From Dioscorea cayenensis subsp. rotundata (Eukaryota > Streptophyta > Magnoliopsida > Dioscoreales > Dioscoreaceae): a stretch of DNA of 64,000 nt. Under the pieces are notes generated by a model. That model searched no databases. It was not told the DNA's origin and worked only from the letters and a program-made list of their open reading frames with translations. The position numbers were made by a program, and so were the translations under genes. The stretch spans positions 32,950-96,949 of the forward strand of contig NW_024086627.1 of the NCBI RefSeq assembly GCF_009730915.1. Reading direction: 5' to 3'. Position 1 is the first letter of the stretch, and each line of letters starts with the position of its first letter. This document shows positions 32,311 through 43,638 of this stretch, one piece after another.

Positions 32311-33741
32311 ATGAAAAACAAAGAGACTGAGAAGTGGCTAAATGCATTACCTCTGGCATCAAGTAAATATAAGACTCCAAAAGCAATGGACAATGATACA
32401 TAGATGTTGAGTCATAGTCAATAAGCATAATAAAAATATCCTATCTCACCCCTTATATGTCTGTGCCATGTAAGTGAATCTTATATCTCATATGCCCTGA
32501 TCTAGTCTAGCCTAAGGACTTCAATCAGTACAGCTCTAGATGCTAATCACTCCACTTACAAAGAATACTAAGTCTTAAACTACTAAGTGCTACTTCAATG
32601 GCCAAGTAAGATCCTTCTAAATCTATAGCTCGAAACTAAATCCACTTTCATCTCAAACCCTTTGGTAGGTACTCATATAGATCACTAGAGTTTATATTTT
32701 AATTTCATCATTCATTTTGTTCCTTTTTTTTTCCGAGTCCGACTAACGTAGACTGCACCAACATCATTTTGAAATCTTTCTGGAGGGTGCACATGCTGGT
32801 TAGGCACAAGAGCCACCCAACTACTCGATTACAGTCTACATAGACGCATTCATGCTTCAGAAGCAGAGGAATACTGACATAGACTCATTTTTTTCTTTTT
32901 TTCTTTTTCTTTTTCATTTATTTCATTTATTTCTTTTTTTTTTCACATTCACCCTAGATCATATCTTCAGAGTACTCTACATGGCACAAAACTAGGATTA
33001 GCTCAACAAGACTTAGAAGTTCTTAAGAGTCCATTGAAGGAAAGAACTTAGTGTTCTTAGGCCAAGTACTCAAAGTAGTGTGTTACGCATACAAGAGAGT
33101 TAGAGAGTAGTCACATTGGCTATTCCCAGGGCATCGACAAAAAATCAGTGCACATGACAATACTAGGTGTAAAACAGGATTCAATAAAAGCAAAGAAACA
33201 AGTAACTCACATCAGTCATTAGTCCAAGCTAAAAGAACCTTACAAGAATGAACAAAGCCATCATAGGTAACACTAGCATGTAGCAAATGATCCTAATGCA
33301 TGAAATACACCCATCCCCACACTTAGTGTTGTACAATTCCCTCAATGTACACTAATCATGAAAAGCATGCAAGATGAAGCAATGTAAATAATAAAGGAGG
33401 GTGATAACGAACTCCCCGGTTCAACTTGTGCTCATCGTGAGGTAGGATGTGAGAAAATGTGTGGTGAGCAATACATGTCCCGTCCGACCTCCATTAAAAC
33501 CAGGAAAGCTCACCAAATTCCCTTAATGCCCTGCGAGGCAAAAAGGGGACATCATCATTCCACAAAGATTTAAAAATACAAGCACAAGGGGAAAACTAGA
33601 GAGTAGTCAACAAAAACACAAAGATGAAAATAAACTAAAGTTCGACAACACAAGTCAGTAGGGTAGAACCATGCCAACTTAACAAAATACAAAACAAAGC
33701 AAGCAAAAGTAAACAATATTTGTCCAAGCTCCAACAAGCTG
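32311..33741 (-). other. 3' UTR of B1
   Basis: Non-coding. It holds poly-pyrimidine runs (32720-32733, 32885-32942) and a block with GTCCGACTAACGTAGACTGC (from 32737) and an inverse CAGTCTACATAG (32832) that is also present in C1. A second hairpin plus polypurine-like module lies at 33311-33352 (minus: TAAGTGTGGGGATGG after GTACATTG/AATTGTAC). Confidence 0.6.
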
Positions 33742-34924
33742 CTACTCATCACAATCTAGTGCTGGTGGTGGTGGCATGGTGGTAGAAGAAGTGGCCACAG
33801 CGTGCGAGGATGAACCATAGTAAGAGGTGAGGAAACAGTGAAGATCTGCCTCGAGCCGGCGCTGTCCCTCAATGATCTGGTGAAGCTGGCCACGAATCTC
33901 ACGCTGCTCCTGATGCACAGCCTGAACCTCGTCCTCAATCCCCCTCAGTCTCATGTCAAAGTCAGGTAAAGATGTAGCGCCGGGGGTAGGAGCAGGTGGA
34001 CCTTCAAGGTCTAACTCTGTGTGCTGAGTCTGTCGCTGACTAGACTCACCAGTGGCCTGGTGGCATGTGGGTCGGCCACGCGCGATCACCAAGCCTATCG
34101 CCCGTATGTGGGTTGGTCCGAGGGGTACTGTATCTCCTACAATGGTCATGCCTCACGTCTGCTCAAGTAAACCCATGCCATGGATCAATCTAGTCACATA
34201 GGGCCAATAAATATAGCTCCCAATCGTGTATACGAGCCCTGGTGAAGAAATGTATCGGTGACAAGGTGGCCAAGGTGAGTAGGCCATCGCTCGAAGATGC
34301 CATACATCGTATAAATATTGGCTTGAGTGACAACCCCCTTGCTATCGGCCCAACCCCAAATAGATCGAGCAATCAAAGCATGAATGAATCTTTGTGCCGG
34401 GTCAATCATGCGCGAGGCCTTTTGTGTTTGATCATCACCCGCCAAAGTCGCCCAATAGTTGCTTCTACCCCCTCCACTTGGGAAACCAAGCTTAAGACGT
34501 TTACCGGGATAAACTCATCATCATAGATCCCCAAGTACTTGGCAAAATCCAAGTGGTGCATAGTACGCTTACTCCCAAAAGCTTGAAAATGGATGGTGAC
34601 AATTTTCCTATTCCACACAGAATCTCCATCTTGTTGTGCCTCAAATATACTCAAAACTTCCAAAGTTAATTGACGAAAAGTTGGCTCGTTTGTGGCAAAA
34701 AGCTTGTCCCAACAATTTTTTGATAGCCATTCCCTTACTTGACTTGCAATCCCAAGGTTCTCCACAAGTCCCCACTCAAGGTTGCACAATGTTCCAAATG
34801 GTTTTGTTTTCAGTCGATCATATCTCTCTCGATGATGGGATAACTTGAAGACGGGCTCATCAGGTGTAGAAGAGGGCCCGGTGGTCCTTGGGCGCTTGGA
34901 GGCGAGCCGTTTTGTGTTAGGCAT
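33742..34924 (-). pseudogene. ATHILA ORF-1-like gene of B1
   Basis: The start MPNTKRLASKRPRTTG at 34924 is two bases after a CATTGTAG acceptor. The N-terminal 170 codons hold the family hallmarks: the PTFRQLTLEVLSIF-type block (here EPTFRQLTLEVLSIFEAQ) and FQAFGSKRTMHHLDFAKYLG. A frameshift near 34430 and a TGA near 34160 separate the middle block (IDPAQRFIHALIARSIWGWA, YGIFERWPTHLGHLV) and the C-terminal coiled part (RGIEDEVQAVHQEQREIRGQ), which ends at 33742. This copy is the closest here to Arabidopsis ATHILA ORF-1. Function unknown. Confidence 0.8.
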
Positions 34925-35455
34925 CCCTACAATGAAGATAAACTTTGTTCAAGCTCATAGGGATACAAGATAACGCAAAAGAAAATACTAGAGATAGAGG
35001 AAACTCGTGAAAAATCAAATTTTTAAGGTCATACGGCCGTATGGGGGCCGTATGGTCACTATTCATGCGGCAAGAGTCTCCCTTATATTCAAAGCATCGA
35101 AAATTTTTTACATAAATTTGAAGGAAACTACATCCATGACATTCACATCATTCAACCCAAGCAAAATGCTAAAGAAATCCCACTCAAAATCTCCAAGAAT
35201 GCCCAAGAAATGAGAAAGATAAAACTAGGGCATAGAAAAAGCATACCGACAAAATCTTGAGAAAACGAGCTTTAAACTTGGGAAAAACCACTAGATCGAC
35301 GTCTCCAATGAGTGAGAAGAAGGTTTAGGAGGAAAAATGATGAGATTTGGTCAAGAATTGAGTGAGAATGAAGAGAGAAATTCGGTGGAGGATGAGAGAA
35401 ATGAGAGAATGGAAGAGAGAGAGTGAGGATGCGGGTTAAAAAGGGGGGGCGTCCC
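34925..35455 (-). promoter_or_regulatory. Putative internal promoter, leader and intron of B1
   Basis: On the minus strand a TTTTTAACCC box (about 35436-35446) follows the dyads. A CT-rich leader and donor TCG/GTATG come next (GT at 35246-35245), with acceptor TTGTAG at 34928-34927. One perfect CATACGGCCGTATG palindrome lies inside the intron (35029-35042). The layout matches family A although the sequence differs. Confidence 0.5.
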
Positions 35456-35640
35456 ATACGGCCCCGTATGGGGGCCGTATAGGTCGAGAGGCCCTCTCGG
35501 CCGAGAGACCTAGCCCGTCTCAGATGGCCCTATATGGGGGCCATTTGAGGGGCCGTCTGAGATGGCACAGAGCCACGGGTTGGCTCTGTGTTCGTCTCAG
35601 ACGGCCATCATACGGCCCAATAAGACCGTATACCCTTTAA
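35450..35640. repeat. Family-B dyad cluster
   Basis: GC-rich inverted repeats: CATACGGCCCCGTATG (35454), CTCTCGGCCGAGAG (35491-35504), and CTCAGATGGCC facing GGCCGTCTGAG around 35518-35565. These take the place of the CACGGGCGTG array of family A. Confidence 0.75.
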
Positions 35641-35935
35641 ACCCATTTAAAACTTCGAAAACCTGCCCCAAATGATGAAAAAAATGATATAGGAAGCTCG
35701 AAGACTGCTCCAAAAATGAATGAATTGAATAAAACGACGATCTAGCGTATGAATTTACACATAAACATGAGTTTCTCAAGAAGTTGCACAAGTACACCAC
35801 AATTAAAACGATGAGAGCACTATGCCAAGTGTGTGAGCATGAACTTATTCAAAAGTAAAACAAGTCTAAGAAATACGAGAATTGAAATGAACTAAGAACT
35901 AAAATATGAAAAATGCAAGAAAACACCACCGAACA

Positions 35936-35953
35936 CTTGGGTTGTCTCCCAGG
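35936..35953 (-). other. Conserved hairpin after gag-pro (B1)
   Basis: Minus strand CCTGGG and CCCAAG around AGACAA, one mismatch. It is in the same relative position as in family A. Confidence 0.5.
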
Positions 35954-36049
35954 AAGCGCTTGTTTAACGTCATGAGCCTGACGTACTTTTCTTACCTCAC
36001 GGGGGCTCAAAGAGTTTGAAACCACCCCCGGTTTCCTTTGTAGCATTCT

Positions 36050-36806
36050 TTCTTCCCGGTAAATTCAGTGACAACATTGAAAAGACCTCAAATTGCTAAT
36101 GAGTAGAGAGGGGTGAAAAATTTACCTTTCCTCCATGAGATGTGGGGTGATGAAGCTTGTTACCTTTCTTCTTTCTCCCATGAATCTCCCCCCATATCTT
36201 CTTCACAAATGACTCTTTTTTCTCTTTTTCCTAAGCATTAGTGCAGGACACCCTCTCTTTTGGTTGCTTCAAGTTATGAATTTGAGGATGGTGGTGAGGT
36301 TCTCCTTGTTCTTCATTCTCCAACTCCCCCAAATACTCATCCAAAGGTTTTATAGAGAGTACCTCCTACACACAATCAGAAATCAATCTATCAGTTTCAT
36401 CAATGAAGTAAAGTGTGTCATCATGATCTAAAGAGTGTTTCATGGCAGCCGGCAAAGCGTACACCACTTCCTCTTCTCCGACTCTTAATGGTAGCTTCCC
36501 TCCTTTCAAGTCAATTAAGGCACCTGATGTGCTAAGGAATGGTCGGCCAAAAATCAATGGTATCTCCACATCTTCATCTATGTCCATGATGACAAAATCC
36601 ACGGGAAAAACAATTTTGTCCACTCGGACAATTACATCTTCAACAATCCCAAGAGGTTTTCTTGTTGAACAATCCGCCAATTGTAAGGTCATCCTCATGG
36701 GCCTCAACTCATCCAAGACAAGTTTCAAGTACATGGTGTAGGGCATGACATTTATGCTAGCCCCCGAATCCGCTAGAGCATTTTCTTGGACTCCACCTTC
36801 AAGCAT
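36050..36806 (-). pseudogene. Retropepsin and tail of B1
   Basis: ALADSGASINVMPY contains the catalytic DSG (near 36740-36780). LIFGRPFLSTSGALIDLKGG follows near 36490-36545, and HSLDHDDTLYFIDET ends the open part. The main frame 36806-36366 is open for 146 codons. A TAG (36807-36809) separates it from gag in the same frame, a TAG/TAA-rich degenerate tail follows, and only about 400 bases separate it from the conserved hairpin. No reverse transcriptase can fit there. Confidence 0.8.
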
Positions 36807-37276
36807 GCACTAGATAATGAAGCTTCCCGGGTCTTTCAACTTTTGTGGGAGCTTCTTTTCTAGAATAGCGGAGCAATTCCCCGTAAGTGCAATCGTGCCC
36901 TTTTCCTCCAACTTCCTCTTGTTCGTGAGGAGCTCTTTTACAAACTTGGCATATTTCGGCATTTGAGTCAATGCTTCAACTATCGGGATGTTCAAATGGA
37001 GTTGTTTGAAGATGTTCATGAATTTTTTGAAGTGAACATCCTCCTTCTCATGCTTCAATCTGGTTAGATAAGGGATTGGAGGTTTATACTCGGATGATTT
37101 TGTTGATCCTTGTTGTTGGAGCTTGGCATTTCTTCCCCGATTTTTGTCTTCAATATTTTCTTCAACTAGCTTGGGGTCTTCCCCGGAGGCTACCCCACAT
37201 TTCTTGACACTTGGGTCAACCTCGACCCTTGTCTCCACCTGCCTCCGGCTTCTAAGAGCAATGGCCTTTAAGTGTT
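36807..37276 (-). pseudogene. gag C-terminal block of B1
   Basis: Minus strand from LKAIALRSRRQVETRV to the C-terminal Athila block (KPPIPYLTRLKHEKEDVHFK, LLTNKRKLEEKG, LKDPGSFII) and the TAG at 36807-36809. Its upstream part was separated by solo LTR S1. Confidence 0.8.
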
Positions 37277-39143
37277 TGGCAAGGTTCCCTTGCGTATATC
37301 CCGCAAGTGCACGGGTTTGTCGAAGTAATAATCCCGGGTGAGCGGGGTCGAATCCACTGCGAGTAGGGAGTAAAGACACTTAATTCGATTCTTAGCGATG
37401 TGGAGTATCAACAATGATAAGTGTGATAATGATTCAATTCTCAACAATTAAAAGAACCAAGTAAAAGAACAAAAGTAAGGAGGAGGTAAGGCAATCGATA
37501 AAGATGGGGTACTCGGATGAAGCTTCACATAGGATAATCGCTTCAAGTGCAAGAACTCTCTATTATGCTTCCTAATCAATGCAATGGTGAGTCATGGAAA
37601 TCCTTACATACATAGTCCCAAATCTAATGTCAACTATACCTAACTCTATTCATTTTCCGGAGGAGAGATTAAATAACCTCTCAACCTCGCACTCGAATAA
37701 AGTTGCAATGAGCTCTAGGGATTCCAAGTGATAAATCGCTTCCTAATTATAGACCTAACCCTTTGGTCCAGGCAGAAGGTCCCTAGCCACAATTAAGCCA
37801 TAGATACTAAGATCCCCTCAACGCTTCACTCCATTGCACATGCAACTAGGCCCCAGCGGAGGTTCATCCCTTAGACCATTCATTCTATTATGGCCGCAAA
37901 GAACTCAAGGAACGGAGGTAGAATCTATCACGTTGGAGGGGAAAGGGGACGCTCCTGTACCTCTCGACTCACCCTCTCAACCCTCTCCAACCTAGCTTTG
38001 TCTAACACTCGTGGTGTGTCACTCACTCACAAGGTTACCAACAAGAACTCTCAACCTAGTGTTACTCTAGGGGAAATGTTCATACAATCAAGCATTCAAG
38101 GTTGGAACTCACAATAAACATCAATTTATTGAAAGCATAATAAAGAAGTTAAATGAAACGAATACATCTAGGGTTCACAATCACCCAAGTACCCACTAGG
38201 GGTTTAGCTCTCCATGGAGCTAAGTACAATCAAAGAAATCGAATGTAAAAAGCAATAAATCCATAAAAGAAACCCCCTCGTTGGTGGGTGTCGATGGTCT
38301 TGTAGAGAGTCCTCTGCACGTGAGTCCAAGGATTCCCTCGTCCGGGTATAGGGATACGCCTGAGCGGAAGCTCCCCTACCAACCTTCTTCATCAGGAATG
38401 ACTATGTCGGAGCCATAGAACCTCTCTAAACCTTGGCCAATACCCCTCAAAAACCTAGCCGAAGCCCTCTCTCAAGTTGGGGAAAAGATGGAGAAAAGAA
38501 TACGAAAATTGGGGCTGAATCGACTTTTAAATAGAGGTGGAATCGGGCAACTCCACGGGCGTGGACGCTACACGCGCCCGTGCGGAATTTCCACACGGGC
38601 GTGGATAATTTCCACACACCCGTGTGGATTCTCTTTTTCTCTGATTTTTCTGCCGGCTGTGAACAGTGCTGCTACAATACTTGCTATAGTTCTCTGTTAC
38701 AGTATTCAAGCTGAATAACTTCCCAATTCCATACTTTCGTCGGGGTAACGCAAACGGGCACAGGTTCACGTCTTGAATCACTTGCTTCTTCAATGATATA
38801 CATGTTGGTGGAGCTCTTGTTCTTATATGCATAGGTCAGAATGCTCTAGTGTGACTACTTTTATGACCCTCCAAATGGATGTGCTCAATCGAATGCGAGG
38901 AGGTTGGCACACACTCTAGCATCTCACCCCTGTCCTATGTCTTCGCATTTGAACTTTAGCAAGATCTCCTCCAAAATAAGTGCATTATGATACACATTGG
39001 CCTATTTCCTTCATACTCAGCCTCACAGCCCTACCTGCATAAAAGTAACATAAAAACACACATATTAATGTAAAAATCTGAGAAAAGTAATGCTCAACAT
39101 AAGGAATGAACGCTTCGCATTCATATCGCATAAGCACTTATCA
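37277..39143 (-). mobile_element. S1: family-A solo LTR in B1 gag
   Basis: 1867 bases, TGGCAAGG ... CACTTATCA as read on plus, flanked by a perfect GTGTT duplication (37272-37276 and 39144-39148). It contains dyads (38555-38628) and no internal region. A solo LTR is the product of recombination between the two LTRs of an inserted element. Confidence 0.92.
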
Positions 39144-40546
39144 GTGTTCCCTTGGATTATCTTCCGTGTTGCTTGGAAGACAACCTAGAGGACATTCAGA
39201 GTGTGTTTTTGCGTGTTCCCCCAATTGATGCTCAAGAGATTTCACAGAAGCCTGGAGGTTTCTCAAAACAGAACATATCTCACTGAACTGTTCGGCGTGC
39301 TGAGTGAGTTGAGCATTCACCTTGCCAAATTGTGCATCCATGCTACTAGTTAGACTATTGAACCTGTCATTGGTACTGAGCATGAACTTGGCAAGGACCT
39401 CTTCAGTAGAAAACTTCCTCTCAAAGGCCGATTGTTGGAATTGAGATCCTTGAGATGGTGTACCCCTTTACTGTTGTTGGCCTTGGTTCCATGAAAAATT
39501 TGGGTGGTTCTTCCACCCTGGATTGTAAGTTGAGCTATATGGGTTCCCTTGGTTTCATTGCCCTCCAATGTAGTCAACATTCTCAATGGACGCAACTGAG
39601 GAGCTAGCAATTGGACATTGGGCTGCATCATGCCCACCACCACAAGTGCTACAATTCATCACTGATTTTGACTTCGAACTACTGCCCATAAGAAGATCAA
39701 GCTTTTGAGTCAACACATCAACATCGCGGCCAAGGCATCATTGCTTGTAACTTTATAAAGCCCAGCAGTCTTTTGTGTAGATCCTCTTGAGGCCCAATGT
39801 GATTCATTGCTTGCCATAGACTCAAGTAATTACTCGACCTCATCGGGATACTTGTTGCTAAGGGAACCACCCGCTGCGGCATCAATGAGTTGGTGAGTAG
39901 CATAATTCAGCCCATTGTAAATGATTTGTACTCGCATCCATGAGGCAAAACTATGGTGGGGGCACCTTCTAAGGAGATCCTTGAATCTCTTATAGGCTTC
40001 AAACAATGTTTCGGACTCCCCTTGTTTAAAGGCTGAAATTTCTTGCCTCAACTTCTCCGCTTTGCTTGGCGGAAAGTATCTCCCAAGGAACTTCTCAACC
40101 ATATCCTTCCATGTTTTAATAGACCCCGGAGACAATGATGTAAGCCAACGATAAGCTGCGTCTCTTAAACTGAATGAAAATAGTCTCAAACGGATCGCAT
40201 CGTCGGACACTCCATTAATCTTGAATGTAGAGCAAATTTGGAGGAACCGGGAAAGGTGGTCATGTGCATCTTCATTTGCTAGACCATTGAATTGAACCGA
40301 GTTCTGGACCATGCTGATTGTACTCGCTTTAATTTCAAAGTTGTTGGATGCCACGGTCGGTGCTTGAACACTAAACTCATCTCCCGTGAACTGGGGTCTT
40401 TTATATTCGGATATAGTGCGTCGCTCTTCGGCCATGATTGAAGACTCTCTATTGTCAATTTCAATATTCTGGGTACCCGATCCATCACCAACCTCTCTCA
40501 ATCTCCGATGCAAAGTTCTTTCAATTTCACTATCTGGTGTAATCAA
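39144..40546 (-). pseudogene. gag N-terminal part of B1
   Basis: Start at 40546 (MITPDSEIERTLHRRLREVG); 238 open codons to 39830. The Retrotrans_gag domain is at about residues 100-210 (AAYRWLTSLSPGSIKTWKDM, GRYFPPSKAEKLRQEISAFK, FEAYKRFKDLLRRCP). A frameshift near 39830 follows. A Cys-His knuckle CSTCGGGHDAAQC lies near 39615-39655 (C-x2-C-x3-H-x4-C). The coiled LRNLQASVKSLEHQLG and NTEDNPREH run up to the S1 junction. Confidence 0.82.
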
Positions 40547-40704
40547 TGTTGATGGATTTCAGCGTGTCAGGCACAGTACCTTGCAAAACTGAGAAAGATG
40601 ATAGAAAGTTAAGATTAAAGGAAAAGAAAAATAACAATAAAAAATGAGTAAAGAATGAAATGGCTAGAGTAATAATCTAAAAGTTTCCTAGAATTCCTTA
40701 AAGT
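40547..40704 (-). other. Leader of B1
   Basis: Untranslated leader between the primer binding site and gag; AT-rich; nothing else seen. Confidence 0.5.
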
Positions 40705-40722
40705 TCCCCGGCAACGGCTCCA
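40705..40722 (-). other. Primer binding site of B1
   Basis: Minus strand TGGAGCCGTTGCCGGGGA, one mismatch from the tRNA-Asp complement. Confidence 0.85.
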
Positions 40723-40728
40723 AAAACT

Positions 40729-42124
40729 TGATTGCTTCCCCGCAAGTGTACGCGATCGCCAAGTAATACCTCACGTGAAGACACGAGGATCGTATTCCAC
40801 GGGTCTAAGGATCTCCTATTACTCCTTCTCGAGCTATTATCTAACCTAAGATCTCAAGTGATGGATTTTTACTCTACTAGATGTAATTAAAGCTAAAATG
40901 AGATTATGACCAAATTAGAGAGAACAAGTAATAAGCAAGCAAGAAAATAAATGAGATGCAAAGGCCTATGGGTGAGGATCCCCTTGAGGGGTTATCATGC
41001 AATATGGATTATGATCTAAAGATGCAAGGGTAAAATGGACCATGAGATTCCAAGATTAGAACAACCCCAATTTCTCGGCGATTGAACCCTAATCCCATAC
41101 GAACATAGATAGGAATTTCTTCCAAATCCACATTCCTACGATTGCATTGAGTACGAGGAAATCTCACTTAGGATTAAACCTACTCTTCTTCGGATTAAAC
41201 CTACATGGAGGTCTACCAAACACCCGATTTCTCGGCGTGATGATACAAGCATCACCTTTTAATCCATTGAAGACCTTAATACATGCGAGCAAGTTACATC
41301 TACATGCATCATTCATAAAGGAGCTACGGATTTCTCCTTGGTGTAGCACTTAGCATGAAAACAATGGATTAAATCTCAAAATTACCCAAGCATGGTATTA
41401 ACAAGTTATCATTCAACATACATGATAATAACCCCCCCAATGTTCACCAACACCCGGTGCCCTTGGGGGTCTACTGTGTCATCATCCCACAACAAGCAAT
41501 ACAAACAAACAAAACATGAAACAAAAGCATAAATGACACTCCGTAGATGAAATGGTGGAGGAGGAGGAGAAGAATGTGCCGAATGATGCTTTCCCCGCCA
41601 AAGGAGTGCCAAATGACGCTTCCTCTAGCCACGGGTCTCCTTCCTTCAAATCGTGGTAAATCTCCGCTTGAATGATGTTGCCTTCTTACCTTGAGAGTCT
41701 TGGACCTTGGGATTGACTGATCTTCTAGCTTCCTTGCCCTTCTTCTCCTTCCCAAGGTCATCCAAAATCTCCCAAGTGATCTCCCAAAAATCGGCCAAGA
41801 AAAGGTCCAGCCAAAAAGTCCCTTGTTCTTCCCTAAAAGTTGGTATTTATACCCCCCCCGAGGCATACGGGTCATATGGGGATCGTATAGGGGTCATATA
41901 GCACAGTGCATATGGCCCCCATACTGGGTAGTATGGGGGTAGTATGAAATTCCAGTTTTCTTCTCTTTTCGCCCAAATGATATCTTCTTGTTCTCCATGG
42001 CTTCCTTATTCCCTACAAAGTAAATAATAGATGATTAAATGCAAAACGGGCATTAAACCTCACAAAATACATGCAAAGTGAATATGATATATACATGAAA
42101 ACATCTATATTTAGACACTTATCA
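40729..42124 (-). mobile_element. 5' LTR of B1
   Basis: 1396 bases. It is alike to the 3' LTR but about 100 bases shorter, chiefly because it has one CCATACT...AGTATGG dyad unit instead of two (41866-41948). TATAAATA box near 41845 (minus). Confidence 0.9.
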
Positions 42125-42129
42125 CAGTG

Positions 42130-42340
42130 ACACACCATGAGAGTTAGACAAAGCTAGATTGGAGAGGTTGAGAGGGTGAGTTGAGAGGTAGCAGAATGTC
42201 CCCTTTTCCCTCCAGTGTGATCTATCCTACCTCCATGTTCCAAGAGTTTTTGCGGCCATAATATAGTCAATGGGCTAAGGGATAACCTTCCGCTCGGGCT
42301 TAGTTGCGAGTGCAACAGAGTGAAGCGCTGAAGTGACTTT
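42130..42340 (+). repeat. Tandem LTR unit R1, second part
   Basis: It resumes the host LTR after B1 (ACACACCATGAGAGTTAGAC) and ends GAAGTGACTTT, where unit R2 begins. Confidence 0.85.
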
Positions 42341-43638
42341 TGCTTGTTGACCTGTTTTCCATCTAATGGGGTTCTCTGATCACCAAAATTACCTCTTTAG
42401 GAAAATTATGAAAATGACCCCGCTTACGCCATCGCATCCCACTTGTCCAGGTAGGCGGAAGATAGCTCACCAATCAGGTCCACATCAGGTTCAAACGCGA
42501 AGACATAGGTCGGGTTCGAGATGTGGGAATGTGTATCAATCTTCTCGTATTCGAGTTAGCACAACTATTTGGAGGGGCACAAGGACAGTCACATTCAAGC
42601 ATTCTGACTTGTGTATATAGAACAAGATCTCCACCAACATGTCCGCTATTAAAGAAGCAAAGCGATCCACGATGTAAACGTGTACCCATTTGCGTTACCT
42701 CGATGAAAGCATGGATTCGGGAGTATTTCGGGCAGGTATTGTAGTAGGTATTGTAGCAAGAATAATGTACCAGTACTATTCATAGCCTGCCGAGAAAACA
42801 GCAAAGCAGAGAATTCACATGGGCGTGTGGAAGGAAATTCCACACCCTCATGTGAAAAATCCACAAGGGCCCTCGCACGGCATTTGAATTCCTGATTCTA
42901 GCCCTTCAAAAGCCAATTTTAGCCCAATTTCAGCATTCTTTTCTACATCTTTTCCCCAACTTGAGAGAGGATGGTGGCTAGGGTATTGAGAGGTATTGGC
43001 TAGGGCTTTGGGGAGGTTCTACAGCTCTGACATCGTGTGCCATTTGGAAGAAGGTTAGTGAGAGAGCTTTCGTTGGCACCGATCCGGCGAGGTGTATCCT
43101 AGGCTGGACAATGGGACCATTGTGACGAGTAGAGGACTTTTCACAAGACCATCATCACGACTAACAAGGGGGTTTTCTATGGATGCTTTGTTTTTACATT
43201 CAATTTCATTGATTGTATCTAGCTCCATGGAGAGCTAAACCCCTAGTGGGTACTTGGGTATTTGTGAACCCTAGGATGTATTCGTTTCATTGAATCACGA
43301 TATTATGCTTTCAACTAATTGATGTTTTTTTGTGAGTTCCAATCTTGGAGTCTTGATTGTATGAATACTCCCCTAAAGTGAAACTAGGGTTGAGAGTTCT
43401 TGTTGGTAACTATTGTGAGTGAGTGACACACCATGAGAGTTAGACAAAGCTAGATTGGAGAGGGTTGAGAGGGTGAGTCGAGAGATAGCAGAGTGTCCGC
43501 TTTCCCCTCCGGTGTGATCTATCCTACCTCCATGTTCCAAGAGTTTTTTGCGGCCATAGTATAGTGAATGGGCTAAGGGATGACCTTCCGCTCGGGCTTA
43601 GTTGCTAGTGCAACGGAGTGAAGCGCTGAAGTGACTTT
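42341..43638 (+). repeat. Tandem LTR unit R2
   Basis: 1298 bases, starting TGCTTGTTGACC. It contains family-A dyads (42815-42890), a CCTTCAAAAG box and the GAGGGTTGAGAGGGTGAGTC block, but lacks an LTR start and an LTR end. Confidence 0.85.

Larger units (their letters stand above)
30773..42124 (-). mobile_element. B1: family-B Athila-like element, complete, reversed
   Basis: The flanks GAGTG (30768-30772) and CAGTG (42125-42129) are a 5-base target duplication with one mismatch, and the host LTR reads on across the site. LTRs are at both ends, with a primer binding site inside the right LTR and a polypurine tract inside the left one, so the element reads right to left. Order: gag, protease, hairpin, dyads, intron, ATHILA ORF, 3' UTR. 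It lacks reverse transcriptase and integrase. Solo LTR S1 is inserted in its gag. Confidence 0.9.

Noticed and set aside
33570..33752. Small hydrophobic frame after the B1 ATHILA ORF as a possible env transmembrane piece
   Set aside because: Only one copy, overlaps the ORF end, T-rich composition; no homolog in family A.
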